From: DUPQ01 sp964563155
GTDB taxonomy: Bacteria > Bacillota > Clostridia > DUPQ01
DNA: 64,000 nucleotides
Direction: 5' to 3'
Assembly (NCBI GenBank): GCA_964563155.1
Contig: CAZLVL010000002.1
Span: 62,001-126,000 of the forward strand
Shown here: positions 17,906-26,328 of the stretch, piece by piece
Numbering within the stretch: the stretch's first letter is position 1
How the letters are laid out: each line of letters begins with the position of its first letter
Made by a program: the position numbers and the translations under genes
Notes under the pieces: model-generated
What the model was told of the DNA's origin: nothing
Databases searched by the model: none
What the model saw: only the letters and a program-made list of their open reading frames with translations

Positions 17906-19281
17906 TGCTTATCTCCTTCTTCTTTAGGTATTTCTGTAGGATAATTACCTGTAAAACAGGCTGTGCAAAAATCTAAATTTGAGCAACTAGGTGCTTTTTT
18001 AATTCCTTCAAAGCTTATATATTCCAAACTATCTGAACCAATTTCTTGGCGTATTCTTTCTTTGTTTCCTAAACTAGCTAAAAGTTGTGCTCTACTAGAG
18101 GTATCAACTCCATAATAGCAAGGATACTTATATGGAGGGGAACCCACCCTTAAGTGAACTTCTTTCGCTCCAGCATCTCTAAACATCTTTACTAGGACCT
18201 TGGTTGTGGTTCCTCTAACAATTGAGTCATCTATTAGTATTACTCTTTTTCCTTTAACCTCTGTTTTTATGGGATTAAACTTTATTTTAACTGCCATTTC
18301 CCTGCTGTTTTGCTGGGGAGCTATAAAGGTTCTTCCCACATACTTATTCCTTAAAAGACCTAAGGCCAAAGGAATATTGCTTTCTTGGGCATAACCCATA
18401 GCCATATCTACTCCTCCATCAGGCACACCAATAATTACATCGGCATCCACAGGAAATTCCTTTGCTAATATTCTACCAGCATTTACTCTGGCATCATGGG
18501 TAGCAGCGCCATCTATAATACTGTCTGGTCTTGCAAAATACACATACTCAAAAATACATAAACTAGATTTCTTGTTGTTGGCAAGCATTCGAGACTGTAT
18601 CCCCTTGGAATCAATCATAACCAGTTCACCTGGTAGAACGTCTCTTACAAACTCTCCTCCAACTGCATCTATAGCAGCGGATTCACTGGCAACAATGTAT
18701 GTTGAATCTTCTATCTTGCCAATGCACAAGGGTCTAATTCCCAAGGGATCTCTAAAGGCTATTAAATATCTGGGAGTTATCATGGATATGGCATAGGCAC
18801 CTTTTATATGCTCTAGCATATGCTCAACTGCATCTTCAATATGCTCACTACTAATCCTATACTTTGTTAAAAGTGCAGCCATAACCTCTGTATCATTTTG
18901 TGTATGAAACATATAGCCTGCCTCTTCTAACTCTTTTCTTAGTTGATTGGCATTTATGATTCTTCCATTTTTTGCTATAGCCATATAGCCACTTATATAT
19001 TTTAGAACCAGGGGCTCTATAAAACCTGCTGAAAGATTTCCAGCAGAAGAATATCTCACATGACCAATTCCTGCATCTCCAGGAAGGGTATCAAGATTTT
19101 CAGCAGTAAAGATTTCGGGAACCAAACCCTTAGCCTTATACCACTCAATAACCTCTTTGTCTCTTACAGCGATTCCAGCACTTTGCTGGCCCCTGTGTTG
19201 TAATGCATAAAGACCATAATAGATGGTCTCTGCAATGTTGATCTTTTTATCTGTTGAATAAACTGCAAAAACTCCACTCAT
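17902..19281 (-). CDS. purF: Amidophosphoribosyltransferase PurF with Ser in place of the catalytic Cys
   Basis: 459 residues. The N-terminal Ntn glutaminase domain contains 'LQHRGQQSAGIAV', 'IGHVRYSSAGN', 'AKNGRIIN' and 'HTQNDTEV'. The phosphoribosyltransferase domain contains 'VIGVPDGGVDMA' and 'RVILIDDSIVRGTTTKVLV' (PRPP loop). Cysteines at the iron-sulfur positions of the Bacillus-type enzyme are kept (Cys in 'SLCIFEY', 'KYPCYYG', 'FCTACFTG'). However, the protein begins Met-Ser-Gly-Val-Phe-Ala, where family members have Cys-Gly-Val-Phe-Gly. An in-frame TAA four codons upstream rules out a longer form carrying a Cys. AGT differs from TGT by one base. Expected consequence: loss of glutamine use with ammonia-dependent activity retained. 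It overlaps purE and purM by 4 bases each. Confidence 0.93.
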   Translation of the reverse strand: MSGVFAVYSTDKKINIAETIYYGLYALQHRGQQSAGIAVRDKEVIEWYKAKGLVPEIFTAENLDTLPGDAGIGHVRYSSAGNLSAGFIEPLVLKYISGYMAIAKNGRIINANQLRKELEEAGYMFHTQNDTEVMAALLTKYRISSEHIEDAVEHMLEHIKGAYAISMITPRYLIAFRDPLGIRPLCIGKIEDSTYIVASESAAIDAVGGEFVRDVLPGELVMIDSKGIQSRMLANNKKSSLCIFEYVYFARPDSIIDGAATHDARVNAGRILAKEFPVDADVIIGVPDGGVDMAMGYAQESNIPLALGLLRNKYVGRTFIAPQQNSREMAVKIKFNPIKTEVKGKRVILIDDSIVRGTTTKVLVKMFRDAGAKEVHLRVGSPPYKYPCYYGVDTSSRAQLLASLGNKERIRQEIGSDSLEYISFEGIKKAPSCSNLDFCTACFTGNYPTEIPKEEGDKQ

Positions 19282-19766
19282 TTTTTGCTCTTACCTAATT
19301 CCTTATCTTTATTTCTTGTTTGCTCGTCCATTTGAGCCTTAAACTCATCTAATTTTGAAGCTAGCTTTTCATCAGAAAGAGCTAGAATTTGACTTGCTAA
19401 AATAGCTGCATTCTTAGCCCCATTAATGGCAACCGTTGCAACAGGGACACCAGATGGCATCTGTACTGTGGATAAAAGAGAATCCATTCCTCCTAGATCG
19501 CTTGTCTTTACAGGAATACCTATAACTGGAAGGCTGGTTTGTCCTGCCATAACCCCTGCTAGATGGGCAGCCTTGCCTGCAGCAGCGATAATTACTTTGA
19601 AACCATCCTTTTTTGCATTAGTAGCCAGTTCTGTAGCAAGAGCTGGAGTCCTATGGGCTGAACAAATTCTGACACTGTAACTTATACCCATTTCATCAAA
19701 AAAAGCTAGTCCTTCTTCAACTACCTTGTAATCACTGTCACTTCCCATAACTACTAGTACTAACAT
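19278..19766 (-). CDS. purE: N5-carboxyaminoimidazole ribonucleotide mutase PurE (class I)
   Basis: 162 residues. 'VVMGSDSDYKVVEEGLAFFDE' and 'VRICSAHRTPALATELA' carry the SDSD and AHR catalytic motifs. 'VIIAAAGKAAHLAGVMAGQTSLPVIGIPV' follows, with His and Gly-rich loop as in class I PurE. It converts N5-CAIR to CAIR; a PurK partner is not in this window. It is the first gene of the pur-nadD operon, with SD AAGGGG 7 bases before the ATG. It follows a terminator-bearing leader. Confidence 0.96.
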   Translation of the reverse strand: MLVLVVMGSDSDYKVVEEGLAFFDEMGISYSVRICSAHRTPALATELATNAKKDGFKVIIAAAGKAAHLAGVMAGQTSLPVIGIPVKTSDLGGMDSLLSTVQMPSGVPVATVAINGAKNAAILASQILALSDEKLASKLDEFKAQMDEQTRNKDKELGKSKK

Positions 19767-19785
19767 ATCTTATCCCCTTCTCATT

Positions 19786-19810
19786 AAAAAAGCAGTTCTA
19801 AGCAACTGCT
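19786..19810 (-). terminator. Intrinsic terminator in the purE leader
   Basis: On the minus strand AGCAGTT, six-base loop, AACTGCT then five T. It lies 20 bases upstream of purE, so it must be read through or prevented for the operon to be expressed. Its 5' arm and loop (AGTTGC) can instead pair with the 3' strand of P1 of the candidate aptamer (19840-19835), giving an antiterminator. Confidence 0.75.
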
Positions 19811-19837
19811 CCATAAAAACTCTCAACATGGTATAGT

Positions 19838-19903
19838 TGCCCATAATCCGGTTTAAGGTGTCCGGCAGATATTTCACGGTTTTTACCATGAAAAATACGA
19901 GCA
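19838..19903 (-). promoter_or_regulatory. Divergent purine-riboswitch-like aptamer upstream of purE
   Basis: A 66-nt three-way junction can be drawn on the minus strand. P1 is UGCUCGUA/UAUGGGCA (19903-19896 with 19845-19838). P2 is UUUCAUGGU/ACCGUGAAA with an AAAA loop. P3 is CCGG/CCGG with a loop containing CCUUAAA. The J2/3 segment UAUCUG and J3/1 AUU resemble the purine riboswitch core (UUUCUA; ACU or AUU), and the position equivalent to 74 would be U. P2 has no GG loop for the usual loop-loop contact, and P3 is about 3 nt shorter on one side. It is therefore divergent or degenerate. Position, size, terminator and antiterminator support a ligand-OFF switch. Confidence 0.5.
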
Positions 19904-20000
19904 TTGCAAGGTAACATTTTACCACCGATTTTCCAGATTTGTCAATGAAAGTCGGGCCTATCTCCCATTTTTTCCAGCTCTTTGTCACCTTTTCAAGACC
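19904..20000 (-). other. Additional structured segment of the purE leader
   Basis: Upstream of the candidate aptamer, the transcript holds further potential hairpins, for example GGTAA-AAT-GTTACC-like pairing near 19918-19906 and GGG/CCC pairing near 19965-19950. The base composition is more GC-rich than its surroundings. A weak GTG-started 72-codon frame crosses the whole leader but resembles no protein I know. I see no clear known aptamer here, nor a convincing promoter. Confidence 0.3.
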
Positions 20001-20082
20001 TTTAATATATTAAGCAAATTTCTAGCTTTTTTCTTTGTATTTAATCTTTTGTATTTATTAACAAGTCTAAGTCCCATAATTA

Positions 20083-20111
20083 TTGCAAAAGAAATAGATA
20101 TGTTTTAAACT
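20083..20111 (+). promoter_or_regulatory. Promoter of araB
   Basis: TTGCAA (20083-20088), 17-base spacer, TAAACT (20106-20111), 23 bases before the araB start. No AraR-type palindrome was recognised beside it. Confidence 0.45.
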
Positions 20112-20134
20112 AGAACAAGCGAAAGGGTGATACT

Positions 20135-21784
20135 ATGACTAATTATTTTTCTATCGGAATAGACTTTGGAACACTTTCAGGAAGAGCACTTTTAGTGGAC
20201 TTAACACAGAAAAAAGAGGTAGATTCAGAGGTTTTTAACTATCCCCATGGGGTTATGGAGTCTAGCTTACCAGATGGAACAAAATTGCCATCAGACTTTG
20301 CTCTTCAAGATCCTAATGACTACTTAGAAGTTTTATCTAATACCATACCGGTAATTTTAAAAAGAAATAATATTAAACCAGAGCAGGTTGTGGGAATAGG
20401 AATTGATTTTACTGCTTGTACTATGTTGCCCGTAGATGAATCTGGCCAACCCCTCTGCTTTAAAGAAGAATACAAATCTAATCCTTATGCTTATGTTAAG
20501 CTGTGGAAGCATCATGCTGCTCAAAAGCAGGCTGATAGAATTAACCAACTTGCCAATGAAAGAAAAGAAAAATGGATTGAACGTTATGGCGGTAAAATCT
20601 CATCAGAATGGTTTTTTCCTAAAATCTTAGAAACCTTGGAAAATGCTCCTAAAGTCTATGAAGATACCTTTAGGTTTGTTGAAGCAGGAGACTGGGTAGT
20701 TTGGATGCTAACAGGCAATGAAACTCACAATGCTTGCATGGCTGGATACAAGGCCATATGGCATAAAAAAGATGGTTTTCCCTCTAAAGACTATTTCAAG
20801 GCCCTAGATCCACGGATGCAAAACATTATTGGAAGTAAAGTTTCAGACAAAATTATGCCTATGGGGGCTAAAGCAGGAAGTATTAATGGATATGCCTCCG
20901 CTTTAACATCCTTAAAAGAGGGTACAGCTGTTGCAGTAAGCAATGTAGATGCCCATGTAGCAATGCCTGCTGTTGGTATTACAAAGGCTGATAAGATGCT
21001 TATGATTATGGGAACTTCTACCTGTCATCTAGTCTTAGGTAAGGAAGAAAAGCCAGTAAAGGGAATTTGTGGGGTTGTAGAAGACGGAATAATTGAAGGC
21101 TTTTTTGGCTATGAAGCAGGACAATCTTGTGTAGGAGACCATTTTGACTGGTTTGTTAAAAATTGCCTTCCCTATGATTACAAACAAGAAGCTGAAAAAG
21201 AAGGTCTAAATCCCCATGCCTATCTACGTAAAAAAGCAGAAATTCAAAAACCAGGAGAAAGTGGCCTTTTAGCTTTGGACTGGTGGAATGGAAATAGGTC
21301 TATCTTGGTGGATGTAGATTTAACAGGTGTTATGTTGGGTATGTCCTTGGCTACAAAACCTCATGAAATTTACAGGGCCTTGATAGAGGCTACGGCCTAT
21401 GGCACCAGAATGATTATTGAAAATTTTGAAAAAAATGGAGTTAAAATTGATTCTCTTTACGCAGCTGGAGGTATAGCTGAAAAAGATAGAATGATGATGC
21501 AAATTTATGCTGATGTTACAAAAAGAGAAATCCGCATTTCAGCATCACCCAATGCACCAGCTTTAGGCTCAGCAATTTTTGGAGCCTTAGCAGGAGGTTA
21601 TTATTCAGATATTGAACTAGCTGCAAAGGAATTAGGGAAAATTAAGGAAGAATATTACTCTCCAAATCCAGAAAACTTTGAAACTTATGATAAACTTTAT
21701 GCAGAATATGAAATATTGCATGACTATTTCGGGAGAGGAACAAACGACGTCCTTAAGCGTTTAAAAGACCTTAGAGACAGTTAA
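20135..21784 (+). CDS. araB: Ribulokinase AraB (FGGY kinase)
   Basis: 549 residues; ATG with AAAGGGTG upstream. 'SIGIDFGTLSGRALLVDL' is the phosphate-1 loop with the ribulokinase-type GTLSGR. 'VGIGIDFTACTMLPVD', 'EAGDWVVWMLTG', 'SNVDAHVAMPAVGI', 'MIMGTSTCHLVLG', 'GYEAGQSCVGDHFDWF' and 'YAAGGIAEKDRMMMQIYADV' match ribulokinase rather than xylulokinase. It phosphorylates L-ribulose; the next enzyme, AraD, lies far away at 59.3-60.0 kb, and no araA is in the window. Two bases separate it from the ABC exporter genes. Confidence 0.93.
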   Translation: MTNYFSIGIDFGTLSGRALLVDLTQKKEVDSEVFNYPHGVMESSLPDGTKLPSDFALQDPNDYLEVLSNTIPVILKRNNIKPEQVVGIGIDFTACTMLPVDESGQPLCFKEEYKSNPYAYVKLWKHHAAQKQADRINQLANERKEKWIERYGGKISSEWFFPKILETLENAPKVYEDTFRFVEAGDWVVWMLTGNETHNACMAGYKAIWHKKDGFPSKDYFKALDPRMQNIIGSKVSDKIMPMGAKAGSINGYASALTSLKEGTAVAVSNVDAHVAMPAVGITKADKMLMIMGTSTCHLVLGKEEKPVKGICGVVEDGIIEGFFGYEAGQSCVGDHFDWFVKNCLPYDYKQEAEKEGLNPHAYLRKKAEIQKPGESGLLALDWWNGNRSILVDVDLTGVMLGMSLATKPHEIYRALIEATAYGTRMIIENFEKNGVKIDSLYAAGGIAEKDRMMMQIYADVTKREIRISASPNAPALGSAIFGALAGGYYSDIELAAKELGKIKEEYYSPNPENFETYDKLYAEYEILHDYFGRGTNDVLKRLKDLRDS

Positions 21785-21786
21785 TT

Positions 21787-23529
21787 ATGAATATAATCTC
21801 ACACTACTTAAAACCTTTAAGAAAAAAGCTTGCTTTTTCTTTGACCACAAAAACCATTGGAACCTTAATGGATCTTCTGATTCCTTGGATCCTGTCTTAC
21901 ATTATTGATAAAGTTATTCCAAGTCAAAATATTAAAAATGTTATCTTATGGGGACTTGCCATGGCTTTATGTGCAGCTCTTGCATTTTTTACCAATGTCT
22001 TTGCAAATAGAACAGCTGCCTATGTTGCAAAGGAAACCACAAAAGGCATTAGATATGAATTATATGAAAAAATTTCCTATCTTTCTAATTCTGAAGTAGA
22101 CCGTTTTACCATACCTACAATTATCTCTAGAATGACCACCGACACTTACACTATCCACCAAATAGTAGGTACCATGCAAAGAATGGGAATTAGAGCCCCC
22201 CTATTACTTGTAGGTGGCATAATTGTAACCCTCTTTTTAGACCCAGTTCTTGCCCTTTCTATGATAGCAGTTCTACCTTTTGCTGCCCTATTAACCATTT
22301 TTGTATCTAAAAAAGGGGTTAAGATTTACAGAAAAATCCAACTTGCTGTGGACAATATGGTAAGGGTTGTAAGGGAGAATATTACTGGTGTTAGAGTTAT
22401 AAAGGCTCTTTCTAAGGCAGACCATGAAAGAGAAAGATTTAACAAGGTTAATGAGAACTTAACTAAAAGAGAAAAAAATGCTTCCTTATTAATGGGAGCA
22501 ATTAACCCTATTATGAGCTTCATTATGAATGCTGGCTTTGTCATAGTTATAGTTATTGGAGCCCATAGGGTAGATGTAGGCACCAGTGAGATAGGTAAAA
22601 TTATTGCCTTTATGACCTACTTTACCTTAATACTAGGAGCCCTTATGTCTGTTACTAGAATATTTACCATGACATCAAAAGCAGCAGCTTCTTTAGATAG
22701 AATTAAAGAGATCTTAGATGCTCCAAAAGAGACAGATTACTATCCAATAGAAGAAGGTGCCCAAAACATAGAAGAAGATATGAGTGATGATATTTCTCAT
22801 ATTGAATTTAAGAATGTGGTTTTTAATTATGAAAGTAGTAAATTTACTATGGATAATATATCTTTTGAAATTCCAAGATATGGAACCCTAGGAATTATTG
22901 GAGCTACAGGGTCTGGAAAATCCACTTTAGCCCAATTGTTAATGAGATTTTACGATATAAATGAAGGTCAAATACTGATAAATAACAAGGATATCCGTTA
23001 TATGAGCTTGTATGAATTGAGGTCCCGCTTTGGCTTGGTCTTTCAAAACGATACTCTTTTCAAAAATACTATAAAGGAAAATATAGACCTGGGTAGAAAT
23101 ATTGATTTAATTGAAATAAAAAAGGCTGCTATCAATGCTCAAGCTGAAAGCTTCATACAAGAAGCTGGCGGTTTTGAGGCTGAGGTAGCAATAAAAGGAA
23201 TGAATTTTTCTGGTGGTCAAAGACAAAGACTACTTTTAACTAGAGCCCTTGCTTCTAATCCAGAAATCCTAATCCTAGATGATGCATCCAGTGCCCTAGA
23301 TTACAAAACAGATGCCCTTTTACGTCAAGCTTTAAAGACCCATTACAAGAATTCTACAAAAATAATAATAACCCAAAGAATAAGCTCTATAATGCAGGCT
23401 GATAAAATTCTAGTTTTGGATAAAGGTAAAGTTATTGGCTATGGAAGTCATAGTGAGCTTTTAGAAAAATCCAATATTTACAAAGAGATTTCCCAGTCTC
23501 AACTAGGAGGTAGTATAAGTGCAAGATAA
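21787..23529 (+). CDS. ABC exporter half-transporter with degenerate catalytic site (partner 1)
   Basis: 580 residues: an N-terminal six-helix exporter domain (~1-310) and a C-terminal nucleotide-binding domain. Walker A is 'GATGSGKST', the signature 'FSGGQRQRLLLTRAL' is canonical, but the Walker B ends LILDDASSALD, with Asp instead of the catalytic Glu; the switch His is replaced in 'ITQRIS'. That pattern is typical of one half of heterodimeric exporters such as BmrCD or TM287/288. It overlaps the partner gene by 11 bases. It is an inner-membrane exporter of unknown substrate, probably drugs or lipids. Confidence 0.9.
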   Translation: MNIISHYLKPLRKKLAFSLTTKTIGTLMDLLIPWILSYIIDKVIPSQNIKNVILWGLAMALCAALAFFTNVFANRTAAYVAKETTKGIRYELYEKISYLSNSEVDRFTIPTIISRMTTDTYTIHQIVGTMQRMGIRAPLLLVGGIIVTLFLDPVLALSMIAVLPFAALLTIFVSKKGVKIYRKIQLAVDNMVRVVRENITGVRVIKALSKADHERERFNKVNENLTKREKNASLLMGAINPIMSFIMNAGFVIVIVIGAHRVDVGTSEIGKIIAFMTYFTLILGALMSVTRIFTMTSKAAASLDRIKEILDAPKETDYYPIEEGAQNIEEDMSDDISHIEFKNVVFNYESSKFTMDNISFEIPRYGTLGIIGATGSGKSTLAQLLMRFYDINEGQILINNKDIRYMSLYELRSRFGLVFQNDTLFKNTIKENIDLGRNIDLIEIKKAAINAQAESFIQEAGGFEAEVAIKGMNFSGGQRQRLLLTRALASNPEILILDDASSALDYKTDALLRQALKTHYKNSTKIIITQRISSIMQADKILVLDKGKVIGYGSHSELLEKSNIYKEISQSQLGGSISAR

Positions 23530-25288
23530 TAAAGAGCAAAACTTAAACAAAAGAGATCGAAAGAAAGTTTTCAAAAGACTACTTTCATATCTTTTAAAAT
23601 ACAAGTTTTTAGTAGCCCTAGCTCTTTTAATGACCATAGCTGCTAATTTTCTTGTGCTTGCTGGACCTTATCTATCTGGTAAAGCCATAGCTGCCATAGA
23701 GTTGGGAATAGGAAAAGTAGATTTTAACACTGTATATAAGTATGCTGGTCTTATGTTAAGCTTCTTTGCCCTATCAGCTGGATTGTCCTATCTGCTTACC
23801 ATTGTAATGGTTAACATAAGTAGAAAAATTACTTTTGGAATGAGAAAAGAAGTCTTTGAAAAGATAACTGCTCTTCCAGTGGGATTTTTTGATACCCACC
23901 AAGCAGGAGATATCCTTTCAAGAATCTCTTATGATATTGATGTAATAAATGTATCTCTTTCATCTGATGTAATTCAAATGCTAGCAGGAGTTATAACCGT
24001 ATTAGGCTCTTTATTAATGATGCTCCTTATATCTAAAGTTCTATCTTTAATCTTTTTAATAACAATTCCTGTCTCTCTTATAGTAACCAAGTTTAGATCT
24101 CAAAAGGTTAGACCTCTTTTTTCTAAAAGAAGCAGAAAATTAGGAGAACTCAATGGCTTTACTGAAGAAATGGTTAGCGGACAAAAGACCCTAAAAGCCT
24201 ACTTAAGAGAAGAATATACAATTGACAACTTTTCTGAATTTAACAATACAGCTGTGGACTCAACCTATGAAGCTGAATACCATGCAGGAGCATTTGGTCC
24301 TTCTGTCAACTTCATAAACAACAGCACCCTTACAATGATTAGTGTTTTAGGGGCCCTTCTGTTTTTAGGAGGCCATATCTCTTTAGCCAACATCTCCTCA
24401 TTTGTTCTTTATTCTAAAAAGTTTGCTGGCCCTATAAATGAAACTGCCAATATAATTGCTGAACTTCAATCTGCGCTTTCAGCTGCAGAAAGAATTTTTA
24501 GAATACTAGATGAAATCTCAGAACCTGAAGATAGTGCACAGGCTCTAGAGCTAAATGACCCCCATGGCCATATAGAAATTGAGAATGTGGATTTTTCATA
24601 TGTTAAAGGAACTCCAGTTTTAAAAGATATTAACTTTGAAGCAAAAGAAGGAACCCTAGTAGCAGTGGTTGGCCCTACAGGTGGAGGCAAGACCACATTA
24701 ATAAATCTTTTAATGCGCTTTTATGATGTAGATAGTGGAAGCATTCTTTTGGATGAGTTAAAAATAGATAACATTAAAAGAAAAGATTTAAGATTAGCCT
24801 ACTCAATGGTACTACAAGATACCTGGCTCTTTCATGGAACTGTATACGACAATATTAGGTATGGAAGACCTGATGCAAGTAAAGAGGAAATTATTGCAGC
24901 TAGTAAGGCTGCTAACATACATGATTATATAGAAAGCCTTCCTTCTGGCTATGACACCATCATCAATGATGATGGAACCAATATTTCCAAAGGGCAAAAG
25001 CAATTGTTAACCATAGCAAGAGCTATGCTGATGGATACTAATTTACTGATTTTAGATGAGGCTACCTCTAATGTGGACACTAGAACCGAAGAAAACATTC
25101 AAAAGGCTATGACCACCCTTATGAAAGGGAAAACCTCATTTATAGTTGCTCATAGACTATCAACCATACAAAATGCAGACCACATTTTAGTAATTAAAGA
25201 AGGAAGAATCATAGAAGAGGGCAAACATAAAGACCTTTTAGAAGAAAAAGGTTTTTATGCAGATATGTTTTACTCACAATTTATTTAA
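23519..25288 (+). CDS. ABC exporter half-transporter with intact catalytic Glu (partner 2)
   Basis: 589 residues with the same exporter-plus-NBD architecture. Walker A is 'GPTGGGKTT', Walker B 'LLILDEATSNVD' keeps the catalytic Glu, and the H-loop 'VAHRLST' is intact. The signature is altered to ISKGQ from LSGGQ. Paired with partner 1, one composite ATP site is canonical (Walker A/B from this subunit, LSGGQ from the other) and one is degenerate. This complementarity is direct evidence that the two proteins work as a heterodimer. The gene ends 10 bases from the convergent kinase gene. Confidence 0.92.
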   Translation: MQDNKEQNLNKRDRKKVFKRLLSYLLKYKFLVALALLMTIAANFLVLAGPYLSGKAIAAIELGIGKVDFNTVYKYAGLMLSFFALSAGLSYLLTIVMVNISRKITFGMRKEVFEKITALPVGFFDTHQAGDILSRISYDIDVINVSLSSDVIQMLAGVITVLGSLLMMLLISKVLSLIFLITIPVSLIVTKFRSQKVRPLFSKRSRKLGELNGFTEEMVSGQKTLKAYLREEYTIDNFSEFNNTAVDSTYEAEYHAGAFGPSVNFINNSTLTMISVLGALLFLGGHISLANISSFVLYSKKFAGPINETANIIAELQSALSAAERIFRILDEISEPEDSAQALELNDPHGHIEIENVDFSYVKGTPVLKDINFEAKEGTLVAVVGPTGGGKTTLINLLMRFYDVDSGSILLDELKIDNIKRKDLRLAYSMVLQDTWLFHGTVYDNIRYGRPDASKEEIIAASKAANIHDYIESLPSGYDTIINDDGTNISKGQKQLLTIARAMLMDTNLLILDEATSNVDTRTEENIQKAMTTLMKGKTSFIVAHRLSTIQNADHILVIKEGRIIEEGKHKDLLEEKGFYADMFYSQFI

Positions 25289-25292
25289 TACT

Positions 25293-25308
25293 TATTCTCT
25301 ATTCTCTA
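25293..25308. repeat. 16-mer TATTCTCTATTCTCTA (copy 1)
   Basis: This sequence spans the stop codon of the minus-strand kinase gene and is repeated exactly at 62571-62586, across the stop of another gene. On the coding strand both read AGAGAATAGAGAATA. Confidence 0.7.
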
Positions 25309-26150
25309 CTTAACTCTTTTGCTAAATGTTGTAGCCCAGCTTCAAAGTTTACTCCATATTTCAAATCTGTCTTAGCAATACAAGAGCGGATTAAACTATC
25401 CACTATAAAATCAACAGCAACAGAAGCAGCATTTATAAGGCTTCTGCCCTTAATTAAGGCACTTAAAAGTGCAGATCCAAAAACATCTCCTGTACCGTGA
25501 TAATAGCCTTCAATCTCATTTCTGGCATAAAAGCCAAATTCTTTTGTCTTCTTGTCATACGTAGCTGCGCCAAGTTCATCTTTTTCAAGAAAAACTCCGG
25601 TTAGCACCACCTGGTTTGGACCTAGGTCTGCAAGGCCTAATAAAAGCTCTTTAATATACTCTTTACTATAGGGGCCTTCTTTATATTCTTTTTCTAAAAG
25701 AAAGCAAGCCTCGGTTATATTTGGAACCACAGCACTTGCCTTAGAAACTAGTTTTCTCATTTCTGATGGAAAACTTTTATCAAATCCTGTATATAATTTC
25801 CCATTGTCTGCCATGACTGGGTCAACCAAGGCAATATTTTCCTCTGTTTTATAGGTGTCAAATATCTTTATAATATGATTTATCTGCTCTAAAGATCCTA
25901 AATACCCTGTATAAATAGCATCAAAGGAAATATCAAGGGTTTTCCAGTGGTCTATTATGGGCATAATATCTTTTGTTAAATCAGTAAAAGTGTAATTTTC
26001 AAATCCCCCAGTATGGGTAGATAATACTGCTGTTGGAATAACAGAACACTCAATACCCACAGCTGAAATTATGGGCAAAGCCACTGTCAATGAGCATCTT
26101 CCAAAACAAGATATGTCGTGTACAGCTAGTACTCTTTTTTGTCTTTCCAT
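25299..26150 (-). CDS. Pyridoxal/pyridoxamine kinase-like protein (PdxY/PdxK type)
   Basis: 283 residues of the ribokinase superfamily. 'RVLAVHDISCFGRCSLTVALPIISAVGIECSVIPTAVLSTHTGGF' is the typical start of Firmicute PdxK/PdxY proteins. 'ALVDPVMADNGKLYTGF' and the C-terminal anion-hole 'YYHGTGDVFGSALLSAL' (GTGD with catalytic Asp) follow. It phosphorylates B6 vitamers in the cytosol to supply PLP. It is downstream of an ECF transporter S component and other genes on the same strand but has its own long upstream gap containing an 18-bp direct repeat. Confidence 0.88.
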   Translation of the reverse strand: MERQKRVLAVHDISCFGRCSLTVALPIISAVGIECSVIPTAVLSTHTGGFENYTFTDLTKDIMPIIDHWKTLDISFDAIYTGYLGSLEQINHIIKIFDTYKTEENIALVDPVMADNGKLYTGFDKSFPSEMRKLVSKASAVVPNITEACFLLEKEYKEGPYSKEYIKELLLGLADLGPNQVVLTGVFLEKDELGAATYDKKTKEFGFYARNEIEGYYHGTGDVFGSALLSALIKGRSLINAASVAVDFIVDSLIRSCIAKTDLKYGVNFEAGLQHLAKELSRE

Positions 26151-26207
26151 TTTACTACCTCTTTTTTTTGGATAAATTTATTAAATACAGACTCTTTTAT
26201 TATACAA

Positions 26208-26267
26208 ATAAATATATGAACATAAAGTAAATGTCGCAAAGCATATGGCATAAATATATGAACATAA
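26208..26267. repeat. Two 18-bp direct repeats upstream of the B6 kinase gene
   Basis: ATAAATATATGAACATAA occurs at 26208-26225 and again at 26250-26267, start-to-start distance 42 bp (four helical turns). It lies in the gap before the minus-strand kinase gene. A minus-strand TATAAT (26204-26199) lies beside copy 1, so the repeats may flank its promoter. Confidence 0.6.
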
Positions 26268-26328
26268 GAAACAATATTTAATAGTCTAAATATAATGAAT
26301 GAGGATTGGTAAGTCAAATCTATTTTTC

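Noticed and set aside
19770..19988. 72-codon minus-strand frame (GTG start) just upstream of purE
   Set aside because: It runs through the terminator and the candidate aptamer, has no good ribosome site and resembles no family. The structured RNA explains the conservation-like base composition better.
26126..26317. 63-codon minus-strand frame before the B6 kinase
   Set aside because: It overlaps the kinase start, lacks a ribosome site and covers the direct repeats. Likely chance.
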